Positions 34,271-45,913 are shown, numbered from the stretch's first letter. The stretch: DNA of 64,000 bases from Catonia carolina (GCA_035578175.1 JAQMRL010000003.1:25133672-25197671), one strand, 5' to 3'. The notes: generated from the sequence alone by a model not told the origin. Program-made: numbers and translations.

Positions 34271-35052
34271 CAAACCATCACGTTTTACTGACTTTGCAAA
34301 CAGAACAGATTCCATAATAAATAAATGTCATAAAAAACATTAAAAACTCTATTATGCAAATTAATAATTTATTCAATTTAATTAAACAATTGCACAATCT
34401 GGTAATTATTAATCATCACTTGTTCAAGACCAATGGTTAGAATATATCAACTGCATTATTAGAAAATACTTAAATGAATCGCTTATACAGAACATGTTTT
34501 TCAGTTTATTGAACCAACCTGACATTTTCAGACAGGAAAATTCTTGAGTACCTACTATATTCTCTGACAAAATAATATACCAATATTTTTAACATTTGGT
34601 CTGACATTATTATACTATGCTTTATATTTTAGAATTTAGTGGTTCTCTTACAATATTAGCAATCTAGGTTCAGTTATGTTGTTTATTTATTAATTTACGA
34701 ACTGAGTGATTCATTAGGTGACTACGACTACACTACTATAGAAATCTGAACCAGTTTCACTCAATGTTTCGCAATTTTATGTTAGAAAAAAACAATAATA
34801 CGTCATAAAACAGAACATTACTACTCTCGCGTAGACGAAAATGTGATAAACCGATGTACCCAACATAAAATCTGACAGTTCATCCTTTTAAAATTTGATA
34901 AACAGAAAACACGAAGGTGAAACCGTTGATTTTGGATTTGATTGCGTCCTGCAGTGAAATGAACTAATTAAAAAAAAAACAAAGATCATTCAATAAAAAT
35001 AGGTTATTCAATTACGAATACAATTTAGAGACAACTAAGTAGAATCACTGAC
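34271..35052. other. AT-rich; would be intron of the minus-strand gene below
   Basis: The second intron of the gene whose first exons lie at 35053-35216 starts here (GTCAGT at 35052-35047 on the minus strand). I could not find the next exon. Confidence 0.3.
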
Positions 35053-35216
35053 CTGTGTGCTGTTTTCCTGTACCATTTTCGTCCAGTAGTTTGATTTTCT
35101 GGGCACGCTGGGAGTAAAGAAAAATCATTAGAATAATTGCTGTTAATAATTCTCCCTTCATAATTATTAGTACTAACCTCAACGTTTTCGTTAATCCTAC
35201 GTTCTACGTTAATCAT
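35053..35216 (-). CDS. First two coding exons of an unidentified host gene
   Basis: Exon 1: an ATG at 35216-35214 opens MINVERRINENVE, ending at 35178 before the donor GTTAGTA. A 70-bp intron (35177-35108) ends in a pyrimidine tract and CTCCCAG. Exon 2 (35107-35053, 55 nt) continues in frame as RAQKIKLLDENGTGKQHT. It ends one base into a codon before the donor GTCAGT. Joined, the peptide reads smoothly, hydrophilic and charged. Neither exon makes sense in the other frames. About 30-100 bp upstream there are clustered CpGs (CGGTCG, CACGACC around 35260-35285), consistent with a promoter. The start could be the in-frame TTG region further upstream, but ATG is preferred. Later exons are not seen, and I do not recognise the protein. 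The exon structure is inferred from splice signals only. Confidence 0.45.
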
Positions 35217-36700
35217 TTCAAGGCAGTATTTGAGCGGAAGCACTTTAAATTTCAAATTTATTTATGGTCGTGAGAGCGACCGAGTGATTTTCAGGAAAGT
35301 AAAGGTGTTATTTTTTTTGTTAAAATAACGGGTGTAAAAAATAACAAGCCGGTTATGACGAATGTTTAATTTCTACAGTTTTAATATCAAAGTGGAATTA
35401 TTCTGTAATACATTTAAATGGTTATGTATATTATTTCTTTGCAAGACACTGAACGCGTACAAAATCGGCGGTATAAAAAGTAAACATAAAGCTAACATAA
35501 CCCTTTACTTAGCAATGGATGAAGTAATTTTCACATCTGTAGCATACGAAACGTTACATATGTGTGCCATATGGTTAGTCATGGTGGCCAACATGAATAT
35601 TGTTTGCCGTAATTAAACATTCCAGAAATAGTATCATTTATATTTGCTTTGGGATAAAAGTATAGTAAAATCAAAAATCAGTAAGAAACTGCCGTATTTA
35701 AAATTTCTATTTCATTCAATGTACAAAATTATTAATATTTTCTTATATCGTCTGTTTTGGTAATGACGTTTCAGTCTTATGTTTAACGTTATTAAAAAAT
35801 ATAAATGAATTACTTATGAGGTAAGATTTACAAAACCAAAATTTTGAAGGTCCATAATCCATAATCCGGAAAAGAGAAGTGCGAAAATTCAAAATCATCA
35901 GGTGACAGTGGTCGGCGTTACATTAAGTCCGTAAACTGACTTAGCTTGAGTAAGCGTAATTCGACTGAATTTTTATGCCTATGTTTAAGTCACGTTTCAT
36001 AAGTACGTTTAGGTGAACAGCTGTTAGCCAGGTGTACAGACACACCACTTGTATGAGTATTCCTCCAAAACATCAAATCAATGTCATTAATCAAATGACA
36101 AATTTATCTTAAAATTGAATGGTTACTAAAATTGAAAAAGGCCTCCAGTAATAGCTATATATTGAGGAAAAAGTGGTTTATCAGACTTGCTTTCTCAGGG
36201 CAAATTAAATTTTCATATCTTTGAAGCTTAGATAAATTATACTAACTTTTTTTATAATGTCCAAGAAGGATTTTAGCCAAACAAAGATTTAGATAGTATA
36301 ATTTCTATTTACTGATATATTTATTGAAGTTTTATTTTGACATCAAATATAAAGCACAAGTTAGTATAATATTAGTTTCTGAAAACAACTACTGCAAATA
36401 ATTGCTCTTAGTTTTTTTTTAATTTACATTATAAAAGATTAATTCATAATATAATTTTGTATAATGGTACTGATGGCTGGGTCTCTTGTCAACAAGCAAA
36501 TTGTCCTACGCTCAGGTTTTTTTTCATTAGGTAAGTGTTCCCGCAGATCAAAAATTTGGGAACCACTGATGTGGTTCCACTGATTTGGGAACCGCGGAAA
36601 TATGGATACCACCTTGTATAAATAGGTCAAAATATGGTTTCTTGATATTGTAAAACAAACTGGCTATCTATGTATGAATTACATACAAACATATCTGGAT
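35217..36700. other. Promoter-side and intergenic AT-rich sequence
   Basis: 35217-35330 is the likely 5'UTR/promoter of the minus-strand gene. An 84-codon plus-strand frame (35362-35616) with ATG is Cys/Phe-rich and unlike any family I know, so I do not call it. The rest is featureless. Confidence 0.3.
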
Positions 36701-36990
36701 TACATTCCAGCTAACACCAGGTCTGGGTGTTAACAAGGCCTCATCTTCCTCAATCCTCCCATTACTTCTTCTTATCAACCTGCCGCCATATTTAATCTCT
36801 TCTATCCATACGGCCCTCAATTCCTTCCATCTTCTTCTTCGGCAACCTCATGGTCTTCTTCCATCAGCCTCCAGCTTCTCCATTCTTCTCAGTATTCTCT
36901 ACTCATTCATCTTTTAATGTATCCATTACAGTGTAACCTAATTTTCTTGATTCTCTCTCTCTCTCTCTCTCTTACTTTTCAGATCCATTT
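36700..36990. repeat. Pyrimidine-rich tract ending in (TC)n
   Basis: Strongly C/T-rich plus strand with many CTTCTTC and CATCTTC groups, then (CT)n at 36953-36972. It may be a decayed LINE 3' segment on the minus strand, but no frame is readable. Confidence 0.5.
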
Positions 36991-37289
36991 TCATCAAATT
37001 TTTTTTTATTTTCAGATCCTCTCTAACATTCAGATGTTTTACCTTGTCTCCTCTTGTAGGTTTTATTGCTTGAAGGAATTTCATCTCTTCAGCTTGAAGT
37101 TTAGATCAATTTTTCTCTCATTTTCCAACATTCTGTGGCGTACAGTACAACTGGCTTCTAATACATTTCATACATTAAGATTTTTTGGTACTTTTCTATT
37201 ATTGGAAGGGTTAATTTAATTTTACCATAATTCTTTATAAATTGTTATTTGTTAAGCGTTATTGTTATTGTTATTTTTTAACGCTGTGT

Positions 37290-38090
37290 TTTGCTACAAA
37301 TTCAATTATGTTGGGCCAGGTGTGAAATAAAGTTGTATTTAGGTAAATATGTACAGTGGTTTTGTAATAGGAGAAGTTGCAGGATGAAAGTTAACATGTG
37401 TGTTAGGAACTGGTTTGAAAATTCGCAGTTGAACTTTGTAATGGCGATTTGTTTTATATATGGTTGGAGTGAGGAAATGATATCAGTTTTGTGGTGACAA
37501 CAACAGCTTGACATGTTTGCTGGTACTGTCGTTGACTCGTTGACTGGAATAGTTACATGAGAGCTGCGTGCATTGATGCATTATAAAACAGCCAGTAAGG
37601 AAAATAGGAGGTGACAGATTAGCTGTCAAAGTAGATTAAAGTATGTTTTCCTGGTGAAATAATAATGCAGGATGAGTGCTCTTGCAACAGTAAATTTTCG
37701 GTGGGATATGTAGAGAGACAAAGCAAATATTTCTGCAGCTGACTCCTGATAAAATTATAAAAACAACTACTAATGCAAAATTGTTTATAATATCAGTGAA
37801 GATTCTAAAATTTACTCCAATTCATGACAGTCATGCATAGTACTTTGGAGGAGGCTGGGTTTTAGCATTTTAAGGAAACTACAAATTTAATTTCGTTGAT
37901 CCAGAAACTGGCACACTTATTCAAATCATTGAGTGATATGAAGAAGTGCTAAGTGGTGTAACAAAAGGCATCACGGTACAGCTAGACAGCATTTGTAGTC
38001 GTGCCTTGTCAAGTTCCAGTGGCATTTTGTGATGAGTGATAATCCATTTACAGCGATTCTAGCAGCCATTCAGAATTTTTGGCCATCATA
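37290..38090 (+). pseudogene. Merlin (ISXO2/IS1016-like) transposase pseudogene
   Basis: Reading across frames: CNRRSCRMKVNMCVRNWFEN (remains of the zinc-ribbon domain), LNFVMAICFIYGWSEEMISV, then IGGDRLAVKVD.SMFSW and IFGGICRETKQIF, the segment 'GG.G..VEIDES.F' to 'WVFGG..R.T' of the ISXO2-like DDE domain with its first acidic residue at the VKVD position. Near the 3' end come KFNFVDPETGTLIQIIE, RHHGTARQHL and SDNPFTAILAAIQNFWP, the 'HFVDP.TG.HTQ.IE' end carrying the Glu. The order is complete but frameshifted and with stops. These transposases cut and paste with 8-9 bp duplications. I could not find the element ends. It abuts the mariner at 38096. Confidence 0.75.
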
Positions 38091-38095
38091 AATTA

Positions 38096-39386
38096 TGAGG
38101 GTCTTTCAATAAGTCCTTAAAAGAAGATAAAAAAACAAATTGTTTTGGGTAATTTTAAAAAATTTTTCAACATAATCTCCTATTAGCTCCATACATTTTT
38201 CTAAATGTTTCTCCAGCTTTTTTAAGCCGTCAAAAAGTAGGATTTTTGAAGATTCTCAGAGTACTCATAGGAAAATGGAAGAAATGTGAGTTTCGAGCGG
38301 TGACTAAACACTTGTATTTAAAAGGCTTAACACCAATAAAGATCAAAGCTGAGTTGAATGAAGTTCATGGTACATCTGCTCTTGTATTTGCAACTATTTA
38401 CAATTGGGTAAATGAGTTTAAATGTATCCATACATCCACAAAAGTTGAACATCATTCTTGATGTCTTGTGGAAATCACTACCCCTGAATTATGATAAAAT
38501 CCACGATATGGTTTTGAGTGATCTACAAATCAAAGTGTGTGAAATAGTTGAGGGCATAGGCTTATCACAAGGTGCAGTGTTTTTAGTTTTGAACGAAAAA
38601 TTGGTTGTGAAAAATTCTCGGTTTTATGGGTGCTACACATTTGCTCTCGGTGGAGAATAAACGCTATCGTGTTGTCAACACTGAGGCTGTTTTAGCACTT
38701 TTCCATCACAACCCTGATGAGTTTTTGCATTGATACATAAATAAAGATGAAACATGGATACACAACTACACTCCAGATACAAAGGAACAGTAAAACAGTG
38801 AGTTTTTGAAAGTGAACGGGCTCCAAAGAACGTGAAGACGGTGAAATTGACTGGCAAGATTATGGCAATGGTTTTTTGGGATGCATGCGGAATCGTCTTC
38901 ACTGATTATTTGGAAAAAGGAAAAACAACAACTGGAGAGTATTATGCATCATTATAGCACTGGTTAAGCAAAGAAATCAAGAAAAAACATCCGCAATTGA
39001 AAAAGAAAATTCCAGTTCCACCAAGACAATGCACGGGTGCACATCTGTGCAGTTTCGAAGGCCAAAATTATGAAACTAAAATTTCAATTGTTACAACATC
39101 CACCGTATTCATCAGATTTGGCCTTTTTTGGCCTTTTTTTTTATTTCTAAACTTAAAGAAATGGGTTGGCGGATAATGGTTTAAGTTGAACAAGGAGGTC
39201 ATTGTTCAAACAGATGCCTTTTTGAGGACCTTCAGAAATCCTACTTTTTGGACGGCTTAAAAAAGTTGGAGAAATGTTCGAAAAGTGTTTGAAGCTAAAA
39301 AGAGTTCATGTTGAAAAGTATAAAAAAATTTACCCAAAATAATTTCATTTTCTAACTTTTTCTAAGGACTTATGGAATGACCCTTG
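38096..39386 (+). mobile_element. Mariner with long inverted ends (about 155 bp)
   Basis: Flanked by TA (38094-38095 and 39387-39388), length 1291 bp, the usual size. The ends match as inverted repeats for about 155 bp at roughly 80% by eye: 38096-38250 against the complement of 39228-39386. They share GGGTC.TTC.ATAAGTCCTTA at the tips and TTTTTTAAGCCGTC and AAAAGTAGGATTT deeper. The right arm contains the transposase C terminus, so the left arm is an inverted copy of C-terminal coding sequence. Confidence 0.88.
38246..39330 (+). pseudogene. Mariner transposase pseudogene
   Basis: The N-terminal helix-turn-helix is intact in one frame: FRAVTKHLYLKGLTPIKIKA and ATIYNWVNEFK. The second DNA-binding region follows in another frame (KIHDMVLSDLQIKVCEIVEG). 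The first catalytic Asp is in KDETWIHNYTPDTKEQ (38746). The second is in FHQDNARVH (39025). The block that should read SPDLAPSD is degraded to SSDLAFFGLFF, so the third catalytic Asp is gone. The C terminus (GLKKLEK-type) overlaps the right inverted arm. Multiple stops and shifts. Full length apart from these lesions. Confidence 0.85.
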
Positions 39387-39493
39387 TAACTTGTAATGTA
39401 AATAGAAGCAATAAAAGTATTTTAATGAAATAAAATAAACAATAGATAAAGAATTAAGGTAAAATTAGAGTGGCTCCCTGAGAAAGGAAAGTA

Positions 39494-40242
39494 TAGTCAC
39501 ATGAGTCATGGGTTTGCCCTTGTTTGCAACGAGGGTAAAGAAGGGAAAGCATCAGTGGGCATGCGCGACTGCTTTAATTTCAGTACGACAAACATAACAA
39601 GTTATACTATATATATCCTGAGCATTTACAATATATCACGGATCCTTTTGTAGGTTAACTGTACAAATATAACTGTTTGTTACCGTAAACACAAATGTCG
39701 GTTTCTCGAAAACGTGGTTGAACTGTTCACAGTGCTGAATGTAATGTAATAAAATGTTGTTAAGTTGAAGCTAAACAAAAATGCCTATCTGTGCCTCTTT
39801 TGAATAACTACTGTGATTTTTCTCTTTCCACAATTCGAAAAATAAAGAAGGAAGTTAAGGACATGAAGAAGCTATTCTTTAACAGTTTTGTTGACACCTG
39901 GTAAAAAAGAAAACGGCTAGGTAGATACTAGAGAGACTGATAATGAAAACTCTGATGACAGCAATAGTAAAGAAGGTGATTCATTTGTAATTACAGTAAA
40001 TCAAACATTTCTAGTCATTTAATTAAGCAATATTACAGGTCATATTTATTTCTTTATAAGGTTTATGACACAAACATTTTCTCGGAATAAACCACAGCTT
40101 ACAAAATGTATTTAGAAACTACACGGTAGTGAAATGTACGAGTAGTGTTTCACTTCTGAGGTTGGCAGCACTGCAAATATTTCACTTCCCTTCCTCACAG
40201 CCCATACATACGCAAAAGGTAATCTCCTGACTTCAGTATCTA
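39494..40242. mobile_element. IS630/Tc1-like nonautonomous element, copy 2
   Basis: Matches 28907-29663: TCACGGATCCTTTTGTAGGT, the LSVPL start, TTCGAAAAATAAAGAAGGAA, and the CACAGCCCATACATACGCAA end are shared. The middle differs by replacement after the GKKENG-like block. Ends TATAGTCACATGAGTC and, inverted, TATAGATACTGAAGTC suggest a TA-flanked inverted-repeat element. Not nested in anything recognised. Confidence 0.6.
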
Positions 40243-40359
40243 TACTACTGAATTTACCTTTTCTGGCACCCTTCTATTCCATACCATGTATTTCACTGCC
40301 TGATACAATAGCCTGCCTTTCTGGGGTTTTGTAAATTAACATACAAAAATTTACTATGC

Positions 40360-40600
40360 TTATTTATCTGTAATAACAGGTTTTTGTATTAGCTCTGCTG
40401 GATTGTTATTATCTACTGTGTTATTATATTTAACTGCATCAACACTATTAGTTTGTATTAATTTGATGTTCGATTCAGATATTAACACCTGTTGTTGAAG
40501 TAAAATTACATCACTATAAAAATTAACTTCAGGCAATCCAACTGATGGGTAATCCTTTACACTTGCATATAATTTTTGCAATACAACACTTCATTTTTAA
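40360..40600 (-). CDS. Possible terminal coding exon, unidentified
   Basis: On the minus strand an open stretch reads QKLYASVKDYPSVGLPEVNF, then YSDVILLQQQVLISESNIKL and NSVDAVKYNNTVDNNNPAEL, before a TAA at 40362-40360. The composition is balanced and more protein-like than the AT-rich open frames elsewhere. There is no ATG in frame, so if real it is a last exon. The only acceptor AG I can offer (just upstream, after AAAATGAAG) lacks a pyrimidine tract, which weakens the case. No domain recognised. It could equally be a fragment of an unknown transposon. Confidence 0.25.
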
Positions 40601-42489
40601 CATTTCATATTTTTGTACAGCAAAATAAAAACTTTATAAAAACAAAATTAAATAGGTTCCACAATATGCATTCATATCAATTAAGAACATTTATTGGAAT
40701 GTAAGCTACAAAATATAGTCAACAACTCTATTGGATGTAGTATTGATAGAGCTACAAGAACTACAAAATTAAGAACAATCTGAACGTCAAATTAATTATT
40801 TATGTATAAATATTTACATCGTTAAAAAACTTCATTAAAGTCAACTCCTATTTGTTGGTTTTGTTACGTTCTTTGCTTTTTCCTTGATTTGTTTTCATAT
40901 TATTATTATTGGTACAAAATAATGGTTATGACGGGTTATGACTGAATGAACTTGGCAGCCAGAGCCCAAGCCTCTCTTCTGCTGGTTTTCTATAATGCAG
41001 GATTAAATAATATATGTTATACTAGATTATGTATTCCGTTAAATTGAAAAAGTGTCTATCATAGTACCCCTATGAATAAATAAATAAATAAATATTTGTT
41101 ATTGAAAAAAAAAATAAAGCTAATGTTCTGGCTACAGTCTGCAAAATTATAATTTGTTCTAATCCAGTAATACCATAACAAACCTACAGTAGTTCATAGT
41201 AACCACGCAGTTGATGCATCTTAAAATTAAAAAAATTTTGTTTTTTGGTTTTACTTGTTTTACAACTACAACGCGCATTAAGACTAATGCTGACTGTACA
41301 GGGTGATAGATAAAAATGAATGATGAAAAACTCTAGACATGACTAGGAATTAAACCTGGAACCCCTAACAAAAAACCCTTTCTGCTGACCACCACACCAA
41401 CAGACTGGTTAAAATAGTTCAAATAGTGACAAAATATCTTATATTAAATGATACAACAGTAACCATGAATCAAAAGAAATACTTAAATCCTTAAACCTTA
41501 AATCAAATAAGTTTTGGTATGATAAAATTTATCCCAGAATTTTGTAAGTTGTAAGTTATGGTTAAATCATTTTTTTCATTGGTAGATTTTTTGGTAGCGT
41601 GACTAGCTAACGTTTTAGCCACACAATATGCAATAGATTGGACTTACATCTTCTTATGCTACACATGACAGTACAGGTTGTGAATAGCACTGTATATCGT
41701 GATGAATATTGAACATTTGATTGGCCGTTGATTTTTGTTTAAAAAGGGTTTTAAACTAGGTATGTTTTGAGTTATAACTCAAAAAGAGAGTTTGGAGCTG
41801 ATCAAGGATTAAAGGCAGAAATATTCTTAACTTTTAAGAGAACTTTCTACAGAAGATTCACAAGAATATAAAATGTATTATAGGATGACAACATAAAAGT
41901 TTTGATTTATTTCTGAATGTGATTACTCCCACAATTTTAAGAAGCAATACACAACAATGCATGATTCATTACTGCCACTAAAGCTTGATAAAACATTGAA
42001 CTTTCTTGCAACAGGAAACAGTTATAGATCTCTGTAGCATTGTTTTTTAGAGTGTCCAAGTCTGCAATATCTAACTTTATTACAGAAGTAGAGGATTCCA
42101 TTTATAAGGTCCTCGAAGATTAAATCAAAATTAATACACTACAAAAACAATCAACAGATTTCAATTTCATTCACCATGAAAACAAAACAGTAATTCACCT
42201 ATCTGGTTTGTACTAACACAGTACTTCTCTATCTGTTTTCTCTACTGAATGTTATACTACACAAACTACCGTTAAACTCTACCGATTACTACACTATAAT
42301 GCAAACTAGGCCTAACAACTTTCTTATCAAATCATGTAGCATAAATTTCAGCCAATTGAAAAATTAGTTTTTTAATTTAGATGCGTTTTTGAAGGCCCTT
42401 CTAAATCAACTAAGAACTGTCCAAGTTGCATTAAACTGTTCAACTATAGCCTATAAAGTCAATTTATGGTAATTTTTAAAGAAGACTGC
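40601..42489. other. AT-rich sequence with an (AATA)n run and a SINE-like fragment
   Basis: ATGAATAAATAAATAAATAA at 41072 may be a LINE 3' tail, but no coding precedes it. A tRNA-like fragment is listed at 41258-41410. Otherwise no features. Confidence 0.35.
41258..41410 (-). mobile_element. Possible tRNA-derived SINE
   Basis: In reverse complement it has GTGTGGTGGTCAGCAGAAAGG (A-box region) and GGTTTAATTCC (B-box-like) 40 bp on. It resembles the heads at 53983 and 19790. No poly-A tail seen. Confidence 0.4.
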
Positions 42490-43165
42490 AGAGAGTCCTA
42501 AAGATCTACCAGAGACACAACCGTCGCCACTTTTGCTGATGACACAGCTCTATTACTATTAGCAACAGATGATTCCACCTTTGGGGCTACTAAAATTCTA
42601 CAAGACCATCTGAGTATAGTTGAGAACTGGTGTAAGAAATGGAAAATTAAGATAAATAACAACAAATCGAGACATATTACATTTACTTTGAGGAAAAACA
42701 CATGTCCACCAATACAAATTGTTGACAGATTAGTTCCTCAGTCAGATAATGTGAAATAAATGGGAATGCAATCAGATCGACACCATACTTAGTCCAAACA
42801 TATTTGGAACACGTGCAAAAAACTAGGATTGAAGCTGAGAGATTTGTATTAGATGATGAACAAATGTTCACAGCTGTCATTAGAGAGCAAGCTCCTACTG
42901 TCCAAAACCATATTGAAACTGCTGTGGACTTATGGGTTACTGCTTTGGGGATCGACTGCAAAATTGAATCTTGCTACCATCCAACAATTCTAATCAAAAG
43001 TTTGACGTATTATAAAAAATGCTCCATGGTATGTGACAAACGATGCGCTGCATAAGGACTAATGTGTCAACACTGTGAAAAAAGAAATTATGCAGTTAAG
43101 TTCAAAATATCAAGAAAAATTATAAGATCAACCAAATTCTTTGTCACTAAATTTACTTGATAATA
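42490..43165 (+). pseudogene. Jockey-like LINE reverse transcriptase, C-terminal half
   Basis: DLPETQ, a one-base shift, then TTVATFADDTALLLLATDD. FADD is the catalytic motif C of reverse transcriptase. The thumb region reads NWCKKWKIKINNNKS, ITFTLRKNTCPP, LGLKLRDLYWMM and ILKLLWTYGLLLWGS, all typical of the insect jockey clade. The frame then decays, and C-terminal YAVKFKIS and LSLNLL-like pieces close it near 43160. Stops (for example after QSDNVK) show it is dead. Endonuclease, fingers and the first catalytic Asp are missing, consistent with 5' truncation. No target duplication identified. Confidence 0.8.
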
Positions 43166-43834
43166 TCAAAGATGTAGGCCTAATACAACTAAAAAGAATA
43201 AATTGCTTGACCTTCCGTTTAGATTTACCGACTAATCTACATTGTAAACAATTGAAGTTTACATTAACCTCTAACAACATCATCTTCCTCTATGCATTCT
43301 ACTTTGTTCGTCTTTTATCTAGATTTAGGCCTAATGTTTTCAAAAATAGTAAATAATTTCGTTTTTTTTTTTGGAAGCAATCCTATTAGGTATTGTCTTT
43401 GTCATGTGAACACTTACATATTATTATTTACATAAAGTTTTTGTTTTGAAACCGATTGTAAAAATAAACTCAGATGTTAAAAAACAATTAAAATTACCTG
43501 TACAACCTCATGGACCAGCACTGAATGGATCATTACTAATAAATCATTCAAGGGCGTAATATAAGCATCAAAATTACACCCTCGTAAATTCTCTTTTCTA
43601 AATCAGTCAGGATTGAAAATTCTTGCTAAGGGATACCATTTGGGTCATAATGCAGATACTTTAAACAACAAAGGCATTTGTCCCTTTTAAGAATATGTGT
43701 CCAGCTACAAAAAGGAAAAAACTTAAAATTAGTAACTGGTTAGATAATTTCTTAGGTTGCTGTCTCCCTCTCAATTTCATTTTCAGCTGCAGTATTTAAT
43801 CTAAAGAAAGAAGTAAAAAACAAGCTATTAAATC
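43166..43834. other. AT-rich sequence without recognised features
   Basis: No supported gene or repeat. Confidence 0.35.
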
Positions 43835-44165
43835 CTACCCACCGGTTTGGTCTAGAGGTAAAGTCGTCGCCGCGAGTCAGCTGTTTAACAGCTGATTTCG
43901 GAGACGAAGGTTCCTGGTTCAAATCCTAGTAAAGGTAGTACTTTTATACAGATTTAAATGCTAGACAGTGGTTACCGGTGTACTTTGATGGTTGGGTTTC
44001 AATTAACCATACTCTCTCAGGAATGGTCGGCCTGAGTCTGTATATGACTACACCTCATTTACACTTCATACATATCATCCTCATCTCATTGGGTCATGGG
44101 GTTGCTTATTGTTCTGAATTGAACAGATTGCAACGTACACATATTAGGAATTAAAAAAAAAAAAA
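43835..44165 (+). mobile_element. tRNA-derived SINE, family C, full length
   Basis: The head holds A box TGGTCTAGAGG and B box GGTTCAAATCC about 60 bp apart, with GCTGTTTAACAGC palindrome between them. The body runs through ACTTTGATGGTTGGG to ATTGCAACGTACACATATTA and poly-A. Flanked by ATTAAATC (43827-43834 and 44166-44173). Length 331 bp. Confidence 0.88.
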
Positions 44166-44173
44166 ATTAAATC

Positions 44174-45710
44174 TGTTGGTTTGGTTAAGTGAAAGTTATT
44201 ACGCTGGAATGGAGTAAGAGATTTGGAAGCACGGAAACTGTAAATGCATTAGATAACAATATTTCTTGTCATGCACATACGTCCTATAAAGCTGGAACAA
44301 ATTCTCTTTGAAAATATTACCACATAAATTAACTTTTATTATTAAATAAAATAATATACATTATGTTTGATCAAGGCCAGTGCAAAGTAAGAGGTGATGC
44401 AAGGCCCTAGACAAAATATCTCTAATTAATTGTTTTACTTTAACAGTAATGAAGTTAGGAATGATGAAGCTGTTTCAAAAATGTTAATAACAAAGAAAAT
44501 ATTGGTGAAATTTGTAGATTTGGTATTTTGCCGTCTCTAAGCTTATGGTGCCCACCCGTTTCTGGCATCTTAGATGGTCTTCTAGTACTATATTTTAGTC
44601 TTAGGTAGTCCTCCATTGTCACAATGACCTATAATAATTATTATGTTATAGGCATCAGCATAGCCATCTCTAACACATCAACTTACGGGATGTCAAATTT
44701 TTGGATACGGTTGGGAAATTTTTGGCACTCAAAAAAATAACGACAGTATAGTATCTAGGTATTTGTTTTAAGTAGCATAACAAAAACATGACTTTTTTTG
44801 TAAGACTTACAATAAAGCTCTAGTTTTCTGCTTAATGATAAAATTTTGATTCAGACTGTGTCAAGTAGGATGATAAAACACTTTTTACAAGCTTCTTAGG
44901 ATATCTTAGAACTAATATTGTTCTCTTAACCATATATTGACGTGCCTGTGACTAGTGGTTGGTTTACATTATTATAGGGTGACAACATAATTCCTGAAGA
45001 CAACTGGGCCACTGCAAACCTACTGGAGGGGTCTAGTCTGGGGGTAAGGTATTACCCCATGGCAGTCGGTTATCCGGGTTTTATTATGTTAGGGATTGAG
45101 ACCTCCTAAACCATGAAATACAAAGGTTTTTTTTAAATGAGTTTTAGACCATTTTAATCAAACTGCTTACAGAAATGCAATTTACCTATTTACTGTTATC
45201 CTAACTAAATTGTGTAGCTACCAAGCTAGTGATATTGCCAGTCCGCTCTAATTGTTTGAGCGAAACTTCTTAAAATATTTTTTAAAACTAAATTTCAGGG
45301 CTATAGGGCTCCCTAAACAGCTCATGACATCATAGATAATAGTGAAAAACTGGGACAATCCTCAATTTCCAGGACCTGGTCATCCTATATTAATACCATG
45401 TTTAAATCTTAGTATGCCAACTTCATCCATGAATATTATCCCCAACTCTGGTATAAATGGCTCACTAACCAGAAGCATCCTCAAAATAGTGTGCATATTC
45501 ATGTTTGTCATAATCGTATTATCCTACAAAGTTAATTGGAGTAGCAGTTTTAATTATATTTAAAAAAAACTGTTCATGTTTGTACTAACAATTTTACACA
45601 TCATCATGTATTTAAAAATTTATTTGATTTCATTTGATATAATTATTTTTATTCATTTATTCATTGTCAAAATGAAAGGAAAACAATACCTGGGATTGAC
45701 AATACCTGCT
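44174..45710. other. AT-rich sequence; weak tRNA-like patch
   Basis: A patch at 45015-45085 (GGTCTAGTCTGGGGGTAAGG, then GGTTATCCGGG) has weak A- and B-box character. Nothing else recognised. Confidence 0.3.
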
Positions 45711-45913
45711 GGCTGCATTGGCACAGTTGGTAACATGCTCGCCTCTCATCATGCGATCCTGGGTTCGAATCCCACTCAGGCACAGCATATTTTCATACGT
45801 TACAAAAAATCATTTCATCCTACATTCCATAAAGTTCCACCCCAACGTCGTCGCTAATGACCGTTGCAGTTGATGCGACGTTAAATAAATAAAAAAAAAA
45901 AAAAAAAAAAAAA
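45711..45913 (+). mobile_element. tRNA-derived SINE, family E
   Basis: Head GGCTGCATTGGCACAGTTGG (A-box region) and perfect B box GGTTCGAATCC. Body CATATTTTCATACGTTACAA, tail GTTGATGCGACGTTAAATAA and long poly-A. Nearly identical to 60943-61134. Target duplication not clear (AATAC at both sides). Confidence 0.88.

Noticed and set aside
35362..35616. 84-codon ATG-started frame opposite the 35-kb gene start, as a divergent gene
   Set aside because: No family, Cys/Phe-rich AT-driven composition, no splice or poly-A context. A frame of this length is expected by chance.
36700..36990. Pyrimidine-rich tract as a long splice-acceptor region or gene
   Set aside because: No exon follows with a usable frame. 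The pattern fits low-complexity or decayed repeat sequence.
43860..43930. SINE C head as a functional tRNA gene
   Set aside because: A and B boxes are present, but the cloverleaf is broken by the inserted palindrome and poly-A follows the body. It recurs with target duplications, so it is a SINE.
44520..44640. LINE C terminus on the minus strand (RRPSKMPETGGH-like)
   Set aside because: A few residues only. No supporting blocks upstream or downstream.
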